From Piromyces finnis (Eukaryota > Neocallimastigomycota > Neocallimastigomycetes > Neocallimastigales > Neocallimastigaceae), in assembly GCA_002104945.1 (NCBI GenBank), contig MCFH01000014.1, forward strand, positions 541,001 through 605,000: DNA of 64,000 nt, in the 5' to 3' direction. Under the pieces are notes generated by a model. That model did not search any database and was not told where the DNA came from. It saw only the letters and a list, made by a program, of their open reading frames with translations. Position 1 is the first letter of the stretch. Every line of letters starts with the position of its first letter. Shown here piece by piece: positions 39,379 through 53,977 of the stretch. The translations under genes and the position numbers were made by a program.

Positions 39379-39546
39379 TTTTTTTAAAATGTATTTTCCT
39401 TTAAGAAAAAAAAATATTTTTTTTATTAATAAAATTGAAAAATCTTAAAATTTATTTTTTTAATTAAATCACGTGTTCTATTTAAATCTAGAATAAAACT
39501 AAAAAAAAAAAAACTTTTAAAAAACCAAATTTCTAATTTTTTAGAA

Positions 39547-40209
39547 ATGGAATTTTTACACTATCCTCTAACCTCAAAAAAACAAATAAACAAAGTAATT
39601 CGTTATACTGAAGATAAAGTGGTAGCGATACGGTTTGGAAGAGCAAGTGATCCAGTATGCATGCAACAAGATTACATTGTAAATATTTATAATTATATAA
39701 TTTATAAAATAATTTTTTTATAGGTTATCCTAATGTTAAAATATATATATTATAATATTTATAAAGCTTTCAAAAGCTAGTCCATACCTATCGAAAATTG
39801 CAGATATATATATAGTTGAAGTAGACGATGTTCCGGAATATGTTCAATATTTTGATATTACACTAATTCCAGCAACAATCTTTTTCTTTAATACAAAACA
39901 TATAAAAATTAATGCAGGGTAAATTTTAAAAAAATGAATGAAAAAAAAAAAAAGTATATTGTTTGTAGTTTAATTTTAAATGATATATATTTAAATTATA
40001 ATTTTATTTATAACAATGCATAATAATATAAATAAATAAATAGAACTCAAGATAATACAAAATGGATTGGAGCATTTCAAACAAAACAAGATTGTATTGA
40101 TATGATAGAAGTGATATGTAGAGGTGCTATGAGAGGAAAATATATTGTAGATTGTCCTATAGATAAAGCAAGAATTCCACAATACTCTCTTTATTATAAA
40201 AATATATAA
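39547..40209 (+). CDS. TXNL4B: Thioredoxin-like U5 snRNP-type splicing factor, TXNL4B/Dim2 type
   Basis: Three exons, 39547..39678, 39767..39918 and 40044..40209, join in frame to 149 residues. The order [66 protein letters not shown] and [10 protein letters not shown] matches the Dim1/TXNL4 thioredoxin fold. It fits TXNL4B (149 residues in human) better than the U5-15K protein TXNL4A, because of the LTSKK start, the RGAMRGK motif and the I/L-P-x-T-x-FFFN segment. There is no CxxC redox pair, as in the family. TXNL4B acts in pre-mRNA splicing with Prp6 and late spliceosome factors, which fits a genome as intron-dense as this one. It converges with RecQ, with about 200 bp between stop codons including a long poly-A run. 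Confidence 0.9.
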
Positions 40210-40226
40210 TTATTATTCATTCAACA

Positions 40227-40269
<43 letters not shown>

Positions 40270-40405
40270 ATAATTAATATTTTACAACATTTAACTCAAT
40301 GATTACATTAATTTTATGATAAAAAAAAAAAAAGGACATTTATGTATATAAATAATTTATTGATTTTAAGAAGAAGGGGGAATGAAAATTCATATCTTAT
40401 TACAA

Positions 40406-44672
<4,267 letters not shown>

Positions 44673-44736
44673 TTTTCCTTTTTTTAAAAAAAAAATAAAA
44701 TAAAAATTATTCTCTTTCTCTAACCTACAAAATCTT

Positions 44737-44786
<50 letters not shown>

Positions 44787-44913
44787 CCAATAAAAACCAA
44801 AATTTTATAAAAAATTTTAAAAAAAATTGTTTTTTTTTTTTTTTTTTAAATTTCAAATTTACAAATTTTATATATAGAAAATAGCGTTAAAAAAGGAAAG
44901 GAAAGAAAGAAAA
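44673..44913. promoter_or_regulatory. Short shared upstream region of RecQ and BCD1 genes
   Basis: The two genes are divergent with 241 bp between their start codons, so their promoters must lie here or overlap the 5' ends. It contains a ~40-nt A run preceded by T runs, as is common for nucleosome-poor fungal promoters. No specific factor site is identified. Confidence 0.4.
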
Positions 44914-46310
44914 ATGAATGAATCCATAGAAAATAATACAATAAATGTTAAAGATAAATTACAAGAAGGTGAAACTTCAAATGTAAATGAAATTCCAACT
45001 AATACTGATACGGTAATGAATGACATCGAAAAAGAAGAAGGAGAAGTAGACGAAGAAGAAGAAGGAATGATAGTAGAAGAAGAAACTCAGCCAACCGAAA
45101 CAATTGATAAATCTTTATGTCAAATATGTAAAACAAATAAATGGAAATATACATGTCCAAAATGTTCCATTCATACTTGTTCTCTTCCTTGTGTAAAGGC
45201 ACATAAAAAAGATTTTGATTGTGACGGTAAAAGAGATAAAGTGAAATATGTAGCAATGAATGTTTATAACGAAAATAATTTAAGAAATGGTATTAATAAT
45301 ATTTATAATTTAAATTGATAGATGCAACCTAAATTGAATTGAATTCAAAAAAAATAATAATAATAATAATAATAAACTAAAATTAAATTCCACAAATTCT
45401 AACGAAATTCATTTAAAAAAAAAAAAATGAAATTTAAAAGATTATTATTTCTTAGAAGATGTTGCCAGAGCAAATGATAATGCCAATCGTGAACAAAATG
45501 ATTTTAGAAGAAATAAGCAAACACAAAAGAAAATTGCAATTTTAAAGCAAGCAAAGAAAAAGGATATTATATTAAAGTTTATGCCAACAGGAATGAAAAA
45601 ATCCCAAATTAATAAAATTTATTTCAATATAAAGTAAATTGAATTTTTATACTCGACCCTTTTTTTTTTAATCATTATTATTCTTTTAGAAACAATAATA
45701 ACAATAATTTTCTATATCTATCTATCTATCTATCTATATTACTTTTAAAAAAAAAAAAAAAAATCTTTTACATTCACTATATAAAATAAATAATAATAAT
45801 AATAATAATAATAACAGAGCAAAGGAAATTAACTGGACCATTGAATTAAATTTCCCCGATTCAGAAAAAAAAGTTAAATTAATTAGAACAAGGTGAGCTA
45901 CAACAAGCAATATGCTATATTCTATATTTTTTTAATGTTATTAAAAAAAAAAAATAGAATAAATAAATAATAATATTGATATTGATAATAATGAATATGT
46001 ATAAAAAAAAGAATAAGGGATAATATGAAAATCATAGATATTCTAAATAATTGTTTATGCGAAAAGGAAGGAAATGCCATGACAAGACATAATTTAAATA
46101 ATTATATTAATGAAAAAACTGAAAACCTAAAAGTTTTTATGAAAAGAGAAGAAACACCAGTAAGTTAGAAAGACAAAAGCAATTCATTAATTTTTTGTTA
46201 GCCATAATAATAATAGCAATATAGTTTGAAATAATAAAAAAAAAATAAAATAAAACTAATAAATTAATTTTTTTATTTATTTTTTATCTTTCTATCTATT
46301 TATCTCTATC

Positions 46311-46357
<47 letters not shown>

Positions 46358-46962
46358 CATAGGCTAATAAACAAGAATATTTTGAAGTAGATATAAATTC
46401 CACAATTTGTGAAACTTTAGCATTTAAAGTTATTATTGAATACCCATCTTTTTATATATTGACTCCATCCTCTACATTTTTAGATCATGCCAAGATTATT
46501 GATGAAAAAGAACAAGAAGAATTAAAACAAGAAATCAAGAAAAAGCAGGAAGAAGAAAGAAAAAAGAACAAGAATAATAATCAAAAAAAGAGAAATAACA
46601 AGAATAATAATAACAATAGCAACAATAACAATAATAACAGTAATGATGATGATATGAATAATGCTAATGCAACCAATAAAGAAGAAGAAGTTAATCCTGA
46701 AAATAAGGAAAATAATCAAACGGTAGAAAAAGACAGTAATAATAATGATAAACCTATTAGTCATGAAAATAATGATGGTTCAACTACAGATAAAATGAAG
46801 ATTGATAATGAAGAACAAAAAATGATTACCGAAGAAAACAGTTCTTCTGTTGTTGATTCCTCTTTTACATTATCAACTAATAGAATGAACGAAGATAATA
46901 CTAATGAATCAATAATAAATCATAATGAAAACACTATGCCATCTTCAGTTGATAACAAATAG
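44914..46962 (+). CDS. BCD1: Box C/D snoRNA assembly factor with zf-HIT finger (BCD1/ZNHIT6)
   Basis: Five exons: 44914..45289, 45441..45633, 45818..45892, 46012..46159 (or from 46018) and 46363..46962. The product is about 463 residues. After an acidic N terminus, a HIT-type zinc finger (CQICKTNKWKYTCPKC, then CSLPCVKAHKKDFDCDGKRD) lies near residues 69-105. DYYFLEDVARANDN follows, as in Bcd1, where the region after the finger reads similarly. A lysine-rich segment and INWTIELNFPD lead to FEVDINSTICETL and VIIEYPSFYIL. The last ~165 residues are low-complexity (Lys/Glu then Asn). BCD1 is needed for the stability and assembly of box C/D snoRNPs in the nucleus. Exon 4 has two in-frame AG acceptors 6 nt apart. 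Confidence 0.85.
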
Positions 46963-47972
46963 AAGGGGGAAAAAATAAACCTATAATAATAATAATTAGA
47001 ATTAGAATTATTTTAATAATACTATTAACCTATAGATAGAAGAATTAATTGCAGTTGAAAGTTTTTTTATATTACAAAAAAAAAATATTATTTATTTATT
47101 TAATTTTGTTCCTTTTTTATTTTTTTTTTTTTTTATATTACTAATATAAATAATTAAATAATTTGTTGTATGTTAAATATTTATTTGATATAATAATACA
47201 AAAAAATAAGAAAGAAAAAAAAATAAAAAAAAAAAAAATAAAAAAAATTTATACATATAACTTAATAATCTATATTTTTATTAACACTTCAAAAGTAGTA
47301 TTTTTGAAAAAAAGTATGATTAACCTAACCATTGCTTATTTATATTAATTTATAGGAATACAAATAGAAAAGATATACTTGTAAATGAATTATAAAAATA
47401 AATAAATCTAATGCTATCCTTTATAACATTAAATTTGATTTAATTATGTCTTTACTTTTAATACTTTAATAAATAAAAATGTCAACTTCTTATATAATTG
47501 TTAATAGGATTATAATGTTAATAAATTTTAAAACTATTAATTTATAAAAACATAAATTAATAGTTTTAAAATTTAAAGATATGTATAATGATAAAAGTCA
47601 TAATAAATCTTGTATATCCTTTGATTTTTTTTTTTTTTTTTTTTTTGTATTTTCTCATGAGATAGATATGATTATTTAAAAAGAGATCAAATAAAAGAAA
47701 GATAATAATAAAGAGTTAAAAAAATATAGAGTAAAGAGTAAAAATATTATAAAATTTTTAAAATATTCAATAAATGTTAATTATTATATTTTTATAAAAA
47801 TTCTATATAGGAAATATCATAAACAACAACAACAACAACAATAACAACAATAACAATAATAATCATAATAAATATAATAATATTAAAAATAATAATAGTA
47901 AAAAAAAAAAAAATAAAATACATAAATTTTGTATGATGGTTAGACATCTAAATCTAACCTTTAAAATTAAAG
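46963..47972. other. Intergenic spacer containing a perfect long hairpin
   Basis: 3' flank of BCD1 up to the retrotransposon target site. Apart from the hairpin at 47522-47575 it is A/T runs with an AAC/AAT-rich stretch at about 47820-47890. No gene is supported. Confidence 0.55.
47522..47575. repeat. Perfect 24-bp inverted repeat with 6-nt loop
   Basis: The left arm 47522-47545 is the exact reverse complement of the right arm 47552-47575, and the loop is aaaaac. The arms are A/T-rich but not simple repeats; each contains an actatt/aatagt core. Confidence 0.9.
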
Positions 47973-47977
47973 TGATC
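47973..47977. repeat. Target site duplication, left copy (tgatc)
   Basis: tgatc directly precedes the left LTR and recurs at 53973-53977 directly after the right LTR. Confidence 0.9.
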
Positions 47978-48212
47978 TGTCAGATAAATTTAGTTTACAC
48001 TTAAATTTATTTATAAAACTATTTGGGTTTTTATAATCTTTTATTTATTTATATTTATTTTATAATATAAATATTGTAACTTTCTTAAAATCTTTTTATT
48101 AAAAAATAACCAAAGAATAAAAATGTAGTACAATATTAATTTATAATTTTATAAAATACAAATACATAAAAAATACATAAAATATTATTTTGGAATGTAT
48201 TTTATTTTCACA
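47978..48212 (-). repeat. 3' LTR of the copia element (left copy)
   Basis: 235 bp, reading tgtcagataa...ttttcaca on the plus strand. It is identical by eye to the right copy. Confidence 0.95.
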
Positions 48213-48221
48213 CTCCCCCAA
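48213..48221 (-). other. Polypurine tract of the copia element
   Basis: Plus-strand ctcccccaa abuts the inner edge of the 3' LTR. On the element strand this reads TTGGGGGAG, the expected plus-strand priming tract. Confidence 0.8.
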
Positions 48222-48234
48222 AGTTATAAATTCA

Positions 48235-51200
48235 TTATTTGTATTTATATAATAAACTATCTCTAAATATTTTCATTTTATTTTTATTCAAGTATTTAGT
48301 AAAACCATCTGCTAAATTTTCTTCTGATTTTATATATTCTAGACTGATTTTATTTTCTTTAATTAATTCTCTTACTTTATGGTACTTAATATCAATATGT
48401 TTTGACTTTGGATTAATCGTTTCATTATTTGCGTTGTAAATAGTTGCTTGATTATCAATATTGATTTTTAAGCATTCTTCCTTTATTTTTAATTCACTAA
48501 AAATATTTCTATACCACAGAGCTTGCTTTGAGCATTCACAAAGTCCATAATATTCTGCTTCGGCGGTTGAAGTTGATACACATTTTTGCAGTTTTGAGTA
48601 CCAGCTTGTTGGTCCATTTCCCAATAAAAATACAAATCCAGTGGTAGATTTTCTTGTTTCTTCATCTCCCCCATAGTCTGAATCTACAAAAATCTTCAAA
48701 TTTAAGTTTCTTTCAAAACGGATTCCATAATGAGGATTTTCTTTCAGATATTTGAATATTTGTAATACATTCTTCCAATTTTGGATAGTAGGATTTTGTG
48801 AGAACCTAGATGCTTTGGTTACTGAAAATAAGATATCTGGACGAGTACCTATGGCTAAATATAAAAGACTTCCTATTGCAGCTCTATAAGTAGTAGGGTC
48901 AAAAGGCTGATTGAGTTGTTCATCATTCTTGATTGGTGTAGTTGTCTTTGATCCTCTGCAGTTTTCTAAACCAAATTTGTGTAATATATCCTTTAAATAC
49001 CTTTCTTGATGTAACAAATACCCATCTTTTAACGTTTCTACTTTGATTCCTATGATGAAATTTGCATCACCAACATCCGTGATAACATATTTCTCTTTAA
49101 TTAATTTAATAGTTTTATCTATTTCTTCCTTTTTACCAGTTATTAGGATGTCATCAACATATATTCCAACTAAACATACTAATTTATTGTTTTTGGTCTT
49201 TATAAATATGCATGGTTCGCTAACTAATTTCTGAAATCCTAGTTCAATGAGAGTATTGCTGATGTTGTTATTCCATTCTCTTGCTGCTTGTTTTAAGCCA
49301 TATAATGCTTTATTTAATTTCCATAATCCTTTTTTATACATTTTATCTCCTTCAGGTGCTTTCATATATATATCTTCCTTTAAATCTGCATACAAATATG
49401 CGGCCTTAACATCTAATTGATGGATTTTATAGTTATTAATTGCAGCTATTCCTATTAGGATTCTTAATGAGTCTTGTTTTAGAGTAGGAGAAAAGGTCTC
49501 ATTGTAGTCTTCTCCATATTCTTGTGTAAAACCTCTGGCTACAAGTCTAGCTTTGTATTTTTCTATCTCACCAGTGCTATTCCTTTTTATCTTAAATACC
49601 CATCTTGAATCAATAATATTGGCGTCTTCTGGAACTTCATCTATTCTTTTGAACACTTTTCTTTCTTTCATATTTAGCAATTCGGCTTCTATTGCTTTTA
49701 TCCACTTATCCTTATCTTTTCTTTTAAATATATCATTATAGGAATTTGGCTCCTTGATTTGTGCTATAGTTAGCGCCACTTCCTTAATTTTCTTCTTTTC
49801 TGGTTCATGTTCATGTGGCTTACTAAATTTTTCTTCTATGACATCTTCACTTGGAACAAGTTTCCGCTTTCTTGGGAATTTTTCTTCCTTTGGTGGATGA
49901 TTTTCATTTAATTTAAAATTTTTATTGGATTTTAATTTTCTATTTAGATTTCTCTTATTCAAAAAATTTTGTTTTGATAATAACTTTTTCTTATCAAAAA
50001 ATTTTTTTTTAGATTTATCTTTATTGATTGGATCTTTAATTTCATTTTTATTTTTTAAATTTCTCAAATTATATTCCTTTTTATTTTGATTATTTAAATT
50101 ACTTTCTTTTTCATCAGAAATATTTTTAAATTTGGACTTTTCTTCAGGAATATTGATATTTTCTTTATTCAAATTTCTTCTTATTTCATTCTCATTAATA
50201 GGTATGTAATTTTTCTTATAATATTCTTCATTCTTATAATTTACTTTTACATTTGAATAATTATTTTCTATTTCTTTTCTATTATTTTTATTTATATTAT
50301 TTTTGACACTCTCAATATTTTCAAAATCAATTTTCTTTCTTGTTCCTAAATCAATGTCAGGACTCAGGATATTTAAAAAATCATTATTGTCAATTTCTCC
50401 AGTTAAATCATTTATCTCCATTTCTGATGGTGTTTTTAATACTTCTTCAATTAATTCATTTTTATTTACAATGTCTGAATTTTCTTCTATAAAATAAACA
50501 TTTCCTTTTGCATTCAGGTATTTATTATTCCTTTTATTATCCTTTGATATATTTGAATTGTCTTTACTGTTTATATTTTTATTTTTCTTGTCGTCATTTC
50601 TCTTTATATTCACTTCTTTAATTTCACAAATTTCAGTTTCGTCAGCACTATTATATTTTAAATTATTATATTTTAAATTATTTTCTTCCAAGGTAAAGTT
50701 ATTTATATTGCCGTCGTTACTTCCTGAAATGTCATTATTGTTTTCTTTTTCTTTATTGGTTTCACTTACAGATTCCATTGAAGTACTTATTTTAATTTCT
50801 TTATTTTCTTCCATTTCTTCAATTTTCTGGTAATTATTTTTGTTCAAACGTTCTTTTTTCTTTTCTTTTAGTTTAATATAGTCTAAGAGATTTAAGTCTT
50901 CTTCTTCTGAGTCTTCTATATTCATATTACTATCATTAGTGTCCTCGCAGACTTGCATAAAACTTTCAGAACTATTATTTTTTTCTTTATTTAATAGTGA
51001 CGTGAGCTTATCCAGCTTTTCTTCTATATTTCTAAATTTTTCTTCATAATTTACTTCTTTTAAGTCTTCTTTATTACTAGTTTTATCATTGAGTGTTTCT
51101 AGGTTTTCATTCATTAATTTATCATTTTCATTTGAAATGTCCTTTTCTTTTTTGTCTTTATTGTTATTGTTTTCATTTTCTTTATCATACATATAATTAA

Positions 51201-53688
51201 AGTTCCTTACTTGAAAAGTTTCTGTATCTTGACTATATGTTTCATTATTATTTTCTTTTTCTAAATTATAATTGTAGTCACCAGGTTCTTCTTCTAAAAA
51301 ACCTACGACTCTTTTCACTTTAATTTTCCTTGATTTTATGTCGAATATTCTGTATCCTACTGAAGATTCATCATATCCGATAAAGATTCCCTCCTTAGTT
51401 TTGTCTTGAAATTTTGGAATGTTACTGTCATCTAAATAATACACTTTACATCCAAATACTCTTAAATTTTTATAATCAACTTTTCTGTTGTACATTAATT
51501 CAAATGGTATTTCACCATTAATTCCACTGTGCGGAACTCGATTATGAACATAGTTCGCTGTTTTCACAGCATCTTCCCAAAAGCGACGACATAACCTTGC
51601 GTCCATTAACATTGCAGTAGCAGTTTTTATTAACTTTCCATTGAATCTTTCTGCTCTTCCATTCTGCTCCGGATTTCCAGGGACGGTGAATTGTTGAGTT
51701 ATTCCATATTCGTTACATAACTCCTTGAAGTTATTAGAAGTGAATTCAGTTCCATTATCGCTTCTAAGATATTTTACTTTGGATGATAATTCATTAGTAG
51801 TTTTATTCAGCCAATTTCCAAATTCTTTGAAAACATCACTTTTATTCTTGACAAATATTACCCATCCATATCGACTGTAATCATCTAAGATACTTAAAAA
51901 GTATACGTTGTCATGAATTGATGGTGTGATTGGACCTACCAAATCGATGTGTACTAGTTCCAAAACACTTGATGCTCTACTATCTGACCTTTTATGAGGG
52001 ATTTCTTTCATTTTGCTTCTCATGCATATTGTACAATTGTGAATATTGTTCTTTTCATCATTATTGTTGAAATTCAGATGCCCTATTCTTCTATGCCAGT
52101 ATTCACCATTGTTTCGTACATTATCGCACATTGAGTAATTATTAACTACATTACCTTCTTTGATGTACAAATTGAATACATCATATTCATTTGCTTTAAC
52201 TTCGTATACATTATCTGTTTTCTTATCTTTTATATATGCAAATACATTATTGTTCTTCTCATCAAAGATTATTTGGTAGCCACTTTTAACTAACTTGGCA
52301 ACAGAAATTAAATTTCGTTTTACATCTGGGATGTACATTACATCTTCTAATTTTATTGGTTCTTCATTAATAGATCCATTTACTTCACCCATATGTGTTG
52401 ACTTTGTAGTCGCTCCATTTGCATAATTGATTGGTTCTACATGTTCAAAAACATTTTTGAGAATTCCTATATCTTTGGTAATATGATTAGAAGCACCAGA
52501 ATCTAAAGTCCATGTAGTAAAACTTGTAGGTACATTTTCACAAGATACGTAATTGCATGATTTATTATTACATTCATCATTGTTATTGTCAAATAATGCA
52601 TTGTAATCAACTGTAAACAAATCTTGATATCCAACTTCTGGTTCAAAGTCTTCAGTGGTTTGTTTATTTACTATTTCACCTGTTGCTAAAAATGCTTCCT
52701 TGCCTTTATTTTTCTCTTTTCTTAGCCTTCTTGTAACTTCTTCTGAAAGTTCTTTTTGAATACGACATTGTTTTACAGTATGTCCTTTTTGATGACAAAA
52801 ATAACATGTAATGTTTTGTTTATTTTTGTTATTCCAATTTCTTTCTTCATTGGACTTTTCTTTTCCTTTATTTGTATTTTTATTATGATTATTACTTTGT
52901 TTGTTGCGGTAGTATTTAGTACTTTCCTTTCTTTTATCACCTTTGTAACTACCTTCAACACTAAAGATATGTCTAATTCCGAAGGTTTCAGATTTCTCTT
53001 TCGGATCAAATTTGTTCATCTTATCTATCATTCTTGCTGTGTCCTTTTTGCATTCTTCCCAGTCTTCATGCTTAAGGACTGTGACTTTCCTATATTTTTC
53101 TGGTAAGGCTTGATACAGTAAACCAATTTTTTCTTCATCATCTATTTTCACATTTAGTTGTTCTAACTTATTAAAGTTGGAATTTAACTTATTTACAAAT
53201 CTTGAGAAACTTTCTTTCGGGTCGTATTTTAAGGAGTTTGTTTCCTTAATAAGCCTATTCTTTCTTTCTATTTTATCCCCTAAATAAATGTCTTCTAATA
53301 GTTTCCACATTTCGTAGCTTGTTAAAGACCTATCTTGGATATCTTGTTGGCAGTTTGGGCCTAAAGTATACCTAATTAAAAATTGGATATTCCTATCTGT
53401 TTTTAAGTCATCTTCGGTTACGTTCTTATCATAGTAGGTATTGATTTCAAAAGGTGCCTTTAGATATTCTTCTCCGTCGATATCCATTCCTTCGTCACTT
53501 TTGATCTTTGGGGTTTTGTTTTCATCAACCCAATCTTCAAGACCATAATAATTTAAAATATTCCTCATAAACATTTGCCACGTTATGAAATTTTTATTGT
53601 TCAATTCATAAGTGACCTTTCCTAGCATAACGGTAGGATCGAATATAGGAATTGATCCAGTATCTCCGTTAGATTTTCTTTTTGACAT
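48235..53688 (-). CDS. Gag-Pol polyprotein of the copia element
   Basis: One uninterrupted frame of 1817 residues, starting 49 bp inside the 5' LTR and ending 22 bp before the 3' LTR. The Gag region (~20-270) contains LTSYEMWKLLEDIYLGD. A CCHC knuckle (CYFCHQKGHTVKQC) lies near 294. The aspartic protease motif LDSGASNHIT is near 395. HRRIGHLNF precedes an integrase core with HIDLVGP, LDDYSRYGW, RSDNGTEF and EQNGRAERFN (~580-680). The reverse transcriptase (~1345-1580) has QLDVKAAYLYADL and the catalytic YVDDILITG (~1510). RNase H has STSTAEAEYYG (~1708). Catalytic residues are present in each domain. About 500 residues of Lys/Glu/Asn-rich, probably disordered sequence separate integrase from reverse transcriptase, long for the family. 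Gag and Pol share one frame without a visible frameshift, as in many copia elements. Confidence 0.96.
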   Translation of the reverse strand: MSKRKSNGDTGSIPIFDPTVMLGKVTYELNNKNFITWQMFMRNILNYYGLEDWVDENKTPKIKSDEGMDIDGEEYLKAPFEINTYYDKNVTEDDLKTDRNIQFLIRYTLGPNCQQDIQDRSLTSYEMWKLLEDIYLGDKIERKNRLIKETNSLKYDPKESFSRFVNKLNSNFNKLEQLNVKIDDEEKIGLLYQALPEKYRKVTVLKHEDWEECKKDTARMIDKMNKFDPKEKSETFGIRHIFSVEGSYKGDKRKESTKYYRNKQSNNHNKNTNKGKEKSNEERNWNNKNKQNITCYFCHQKGHTVKQCRIQKELSEEVTRRLRKEKNKGKEAFLATGEIVNKQTTEDFEPEVGYQDLFTVDYNALFDNNNDECNNKSCNYVSCENVPTSFTTWTLDSGASNHITKDIGILKNVFEHVEPINYANGATTKSTHMGEVNGSINEEPIKLEDVMYIPDVKRNLISVAKLVKSGYQIIFDEKNNNVFAYIKDKKTDNVYEVKANEYDVFNLYIKEGNVVNNYSMCDNVRNNGEYWHRRIGHLNFNNNDEKNNIHNCTICMRSKMKEIPHKRSDSRASSVLELVHIDLVGPITPSIHDNVYFLSILDDYSRYGWVIFVKNKSDVFKEFGNWLNKTTNELSSKVKYLRSDNGTEFTSNNFKELCNEYGITQQFTVPGNPEQNGRAERFNGKLIKTATAMLMDARLCRRFWEDAVKTANYVHNRVPHSGINGEIPFELMYNRKVDYKNLRVFGCKVYYLDDSNIPKFQDKTKEGIFIGYDESSVGYRIFDIKSRKIKVKRVVGFLEEEPGDYNYNLEKENNNETYSQDTETFQVRNFNYMYDKENENNNNKDKKEKDISNENDKLMNENLETLNDKTSNKEDLKEVNYEEKFRNIEEKLDKLTSLLNKEKNNSSESFMQVCEDTNDSNMNIEDSEEEDLNLLDYIKLKEKKKERLNKNNYQKIEEMEENKEIKISTSMESVSETNKEKENNNDISGSNDGNINNFTLEENNLKYNNLKYNSADETEICEIKEVNIKRNDDKKNKNINSKDNSNISKDNKRNNKYLNAKGNVYFIEENSDIVNKNELIEEVLKTPSEMEINDLTGEIDNNDFLNILSPDIDLGTRKKIDFENIESVKNNINKNNRKEIENNYSNVKVNYKNEEYYKKNYIPINENEIRRNLNKENINIPEEKSKFKNISDEKESNLNNQNKKEYNLRNLKNKNEIKDPINKDKSKKKFFDKKKLLSKQNFLNKRNLNRKLKSNKNFKLNENHPPKEEKFPRKRKLVPSEDVIEEKFSKPHEHEPEKKKIKEVALTIAQIKEPNSYNDIFKRKDKDKWIKAIEAELLNMKERKVFKRIDEVPEDANIIDSRWVFKIKRNSTGEIEKYKARLVARGFTQEYGEDYNETFSPTLKQDSLRILIGIAAINNYKIHQLDVKAAYLYADLKEDIYMKAPEGDKMYKKGLWKLNKALYGLKQAAREWNNNISNTLIELGFQKLVSEPCIFIKTKNNKLVCLVGIYVDDILITGKKEEIDKTIKLIKEKYVITDVGDANFIIGIKVETLKDGYLLHQERYLKDILHKFGLENCRGSKTTTPIKNDEQLNQPFDPTTYRAAIGSLLYLAIGTRPDILFSVTKASRFSQNPTIQNWKNVLQIFKYLKENPHYGIRFERNLNLKIFVDSDYGGDEETRKSTTGFVFLLGNGPTSWYSKLQKCVSTSTAEAEYYGLCECSKQALWYRNIFSELKIKEECLKINIDNQATIYNANNETINPKSKHIDIKYHKVRELIKENKISLEYIKSEENLADGFTKYLNKNKMKIFRDSLLYKYK

Positions 53689-53716
53689 ATTAAAAAAAAA
53701 ACTTACTTAAATATAA

Positions 53717-53737
53717 GAGCAATTGAGACTCTTAATC
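53717..53737 (-). other. Primer-binding site, likely complementary to an internal part of tRNA-Lys(CUU)
   Basis: Directly inside the 5' LTR. The plus strand here carries gagc...gagactcttaatc, which looks like the D-stem end plus anticodon arm of a eukaryotic tRNA-Lys with anticodon CUU. The element strand is the complement, as needed for priming. The anticodon-arm match is about 13 nt and the D-arm spacing is off by one or two bases, so the identity is inferred. Confidence 0.55.
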
Positions 53738-53972
53738 TGTCAGATAAATTTAGTTTACACTTAAATTTATTTATAAAACTATTTGGGTTTTTATAATCTT
53801 TTATTTATTTATATTTATTTTATAATATAAATATTGTAACTTTCTTAAAATCTTTTTATTAAAAAATAACCAAAGAATAAAAATGTAGTACAATATTAAT
53901 TTATAATTTTATAAAATACAAATACATAAAAAATACATAAAATATTATTTTGGAATGTATTTTATTTTCACA
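53738..53972 (-). repeat. 5' LTR of the copia element (right copy)
   Basis: 235 bp, identical by eye to 47978-48212. It is the upstream LTR for the minus-strand polyprotein and should carry its promoter. Confidence 0.95.
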
Positions 53973-53977
53973 TGATC
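53973..53977. repeat. Target site duplication, right copy (tgatc)
   Basis: Matches 47973-47977 exactly. Confidence 0.9.

Larger units (their letters stand above)
47978..53972 (-). mobile_element. Full-length Ty1/copia LTR retrotransposon (5995 bp)
   Basis: Two 235-bp direct repeats that I compared line by line without finding a difference flank a single long frame on the minus strand. Both LTRs begin TG and end CA, and the whole is bounded by the 5-bp duplication tgatc. The domain order Gag, zinc knuckle, protease, integrase, reverse transcriptase, RNase H defines Ty1/copia. Integrase precedes reverse transcriptase, which excludes Ty3/gypsy. A primer-binding site and a purine tract sit at the expected ends. 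LTR identity, an unbroken frame and an intact duplication indicate recent insertion and possibly current activity. The coding part has visibly higher G+C than the surrounding spacers. Confidence 0.97.

Noticed and set aside
47163-47348. 61-codon plus-strand Lys/Ile-rich frame
   Set aside because: It is a low-complexity translation of A runs.
48239-53106. Several plus-strand frames inside the retrotransposon
   Set aside because: They are antisense shadows of the long polyprotein frame.
47975-53740. LTRs starting three bases earlier, at atctgt
   Set aside because: The shared atc would destroy the tgatc duplication and the TG...CA ends, so it is coincidental.
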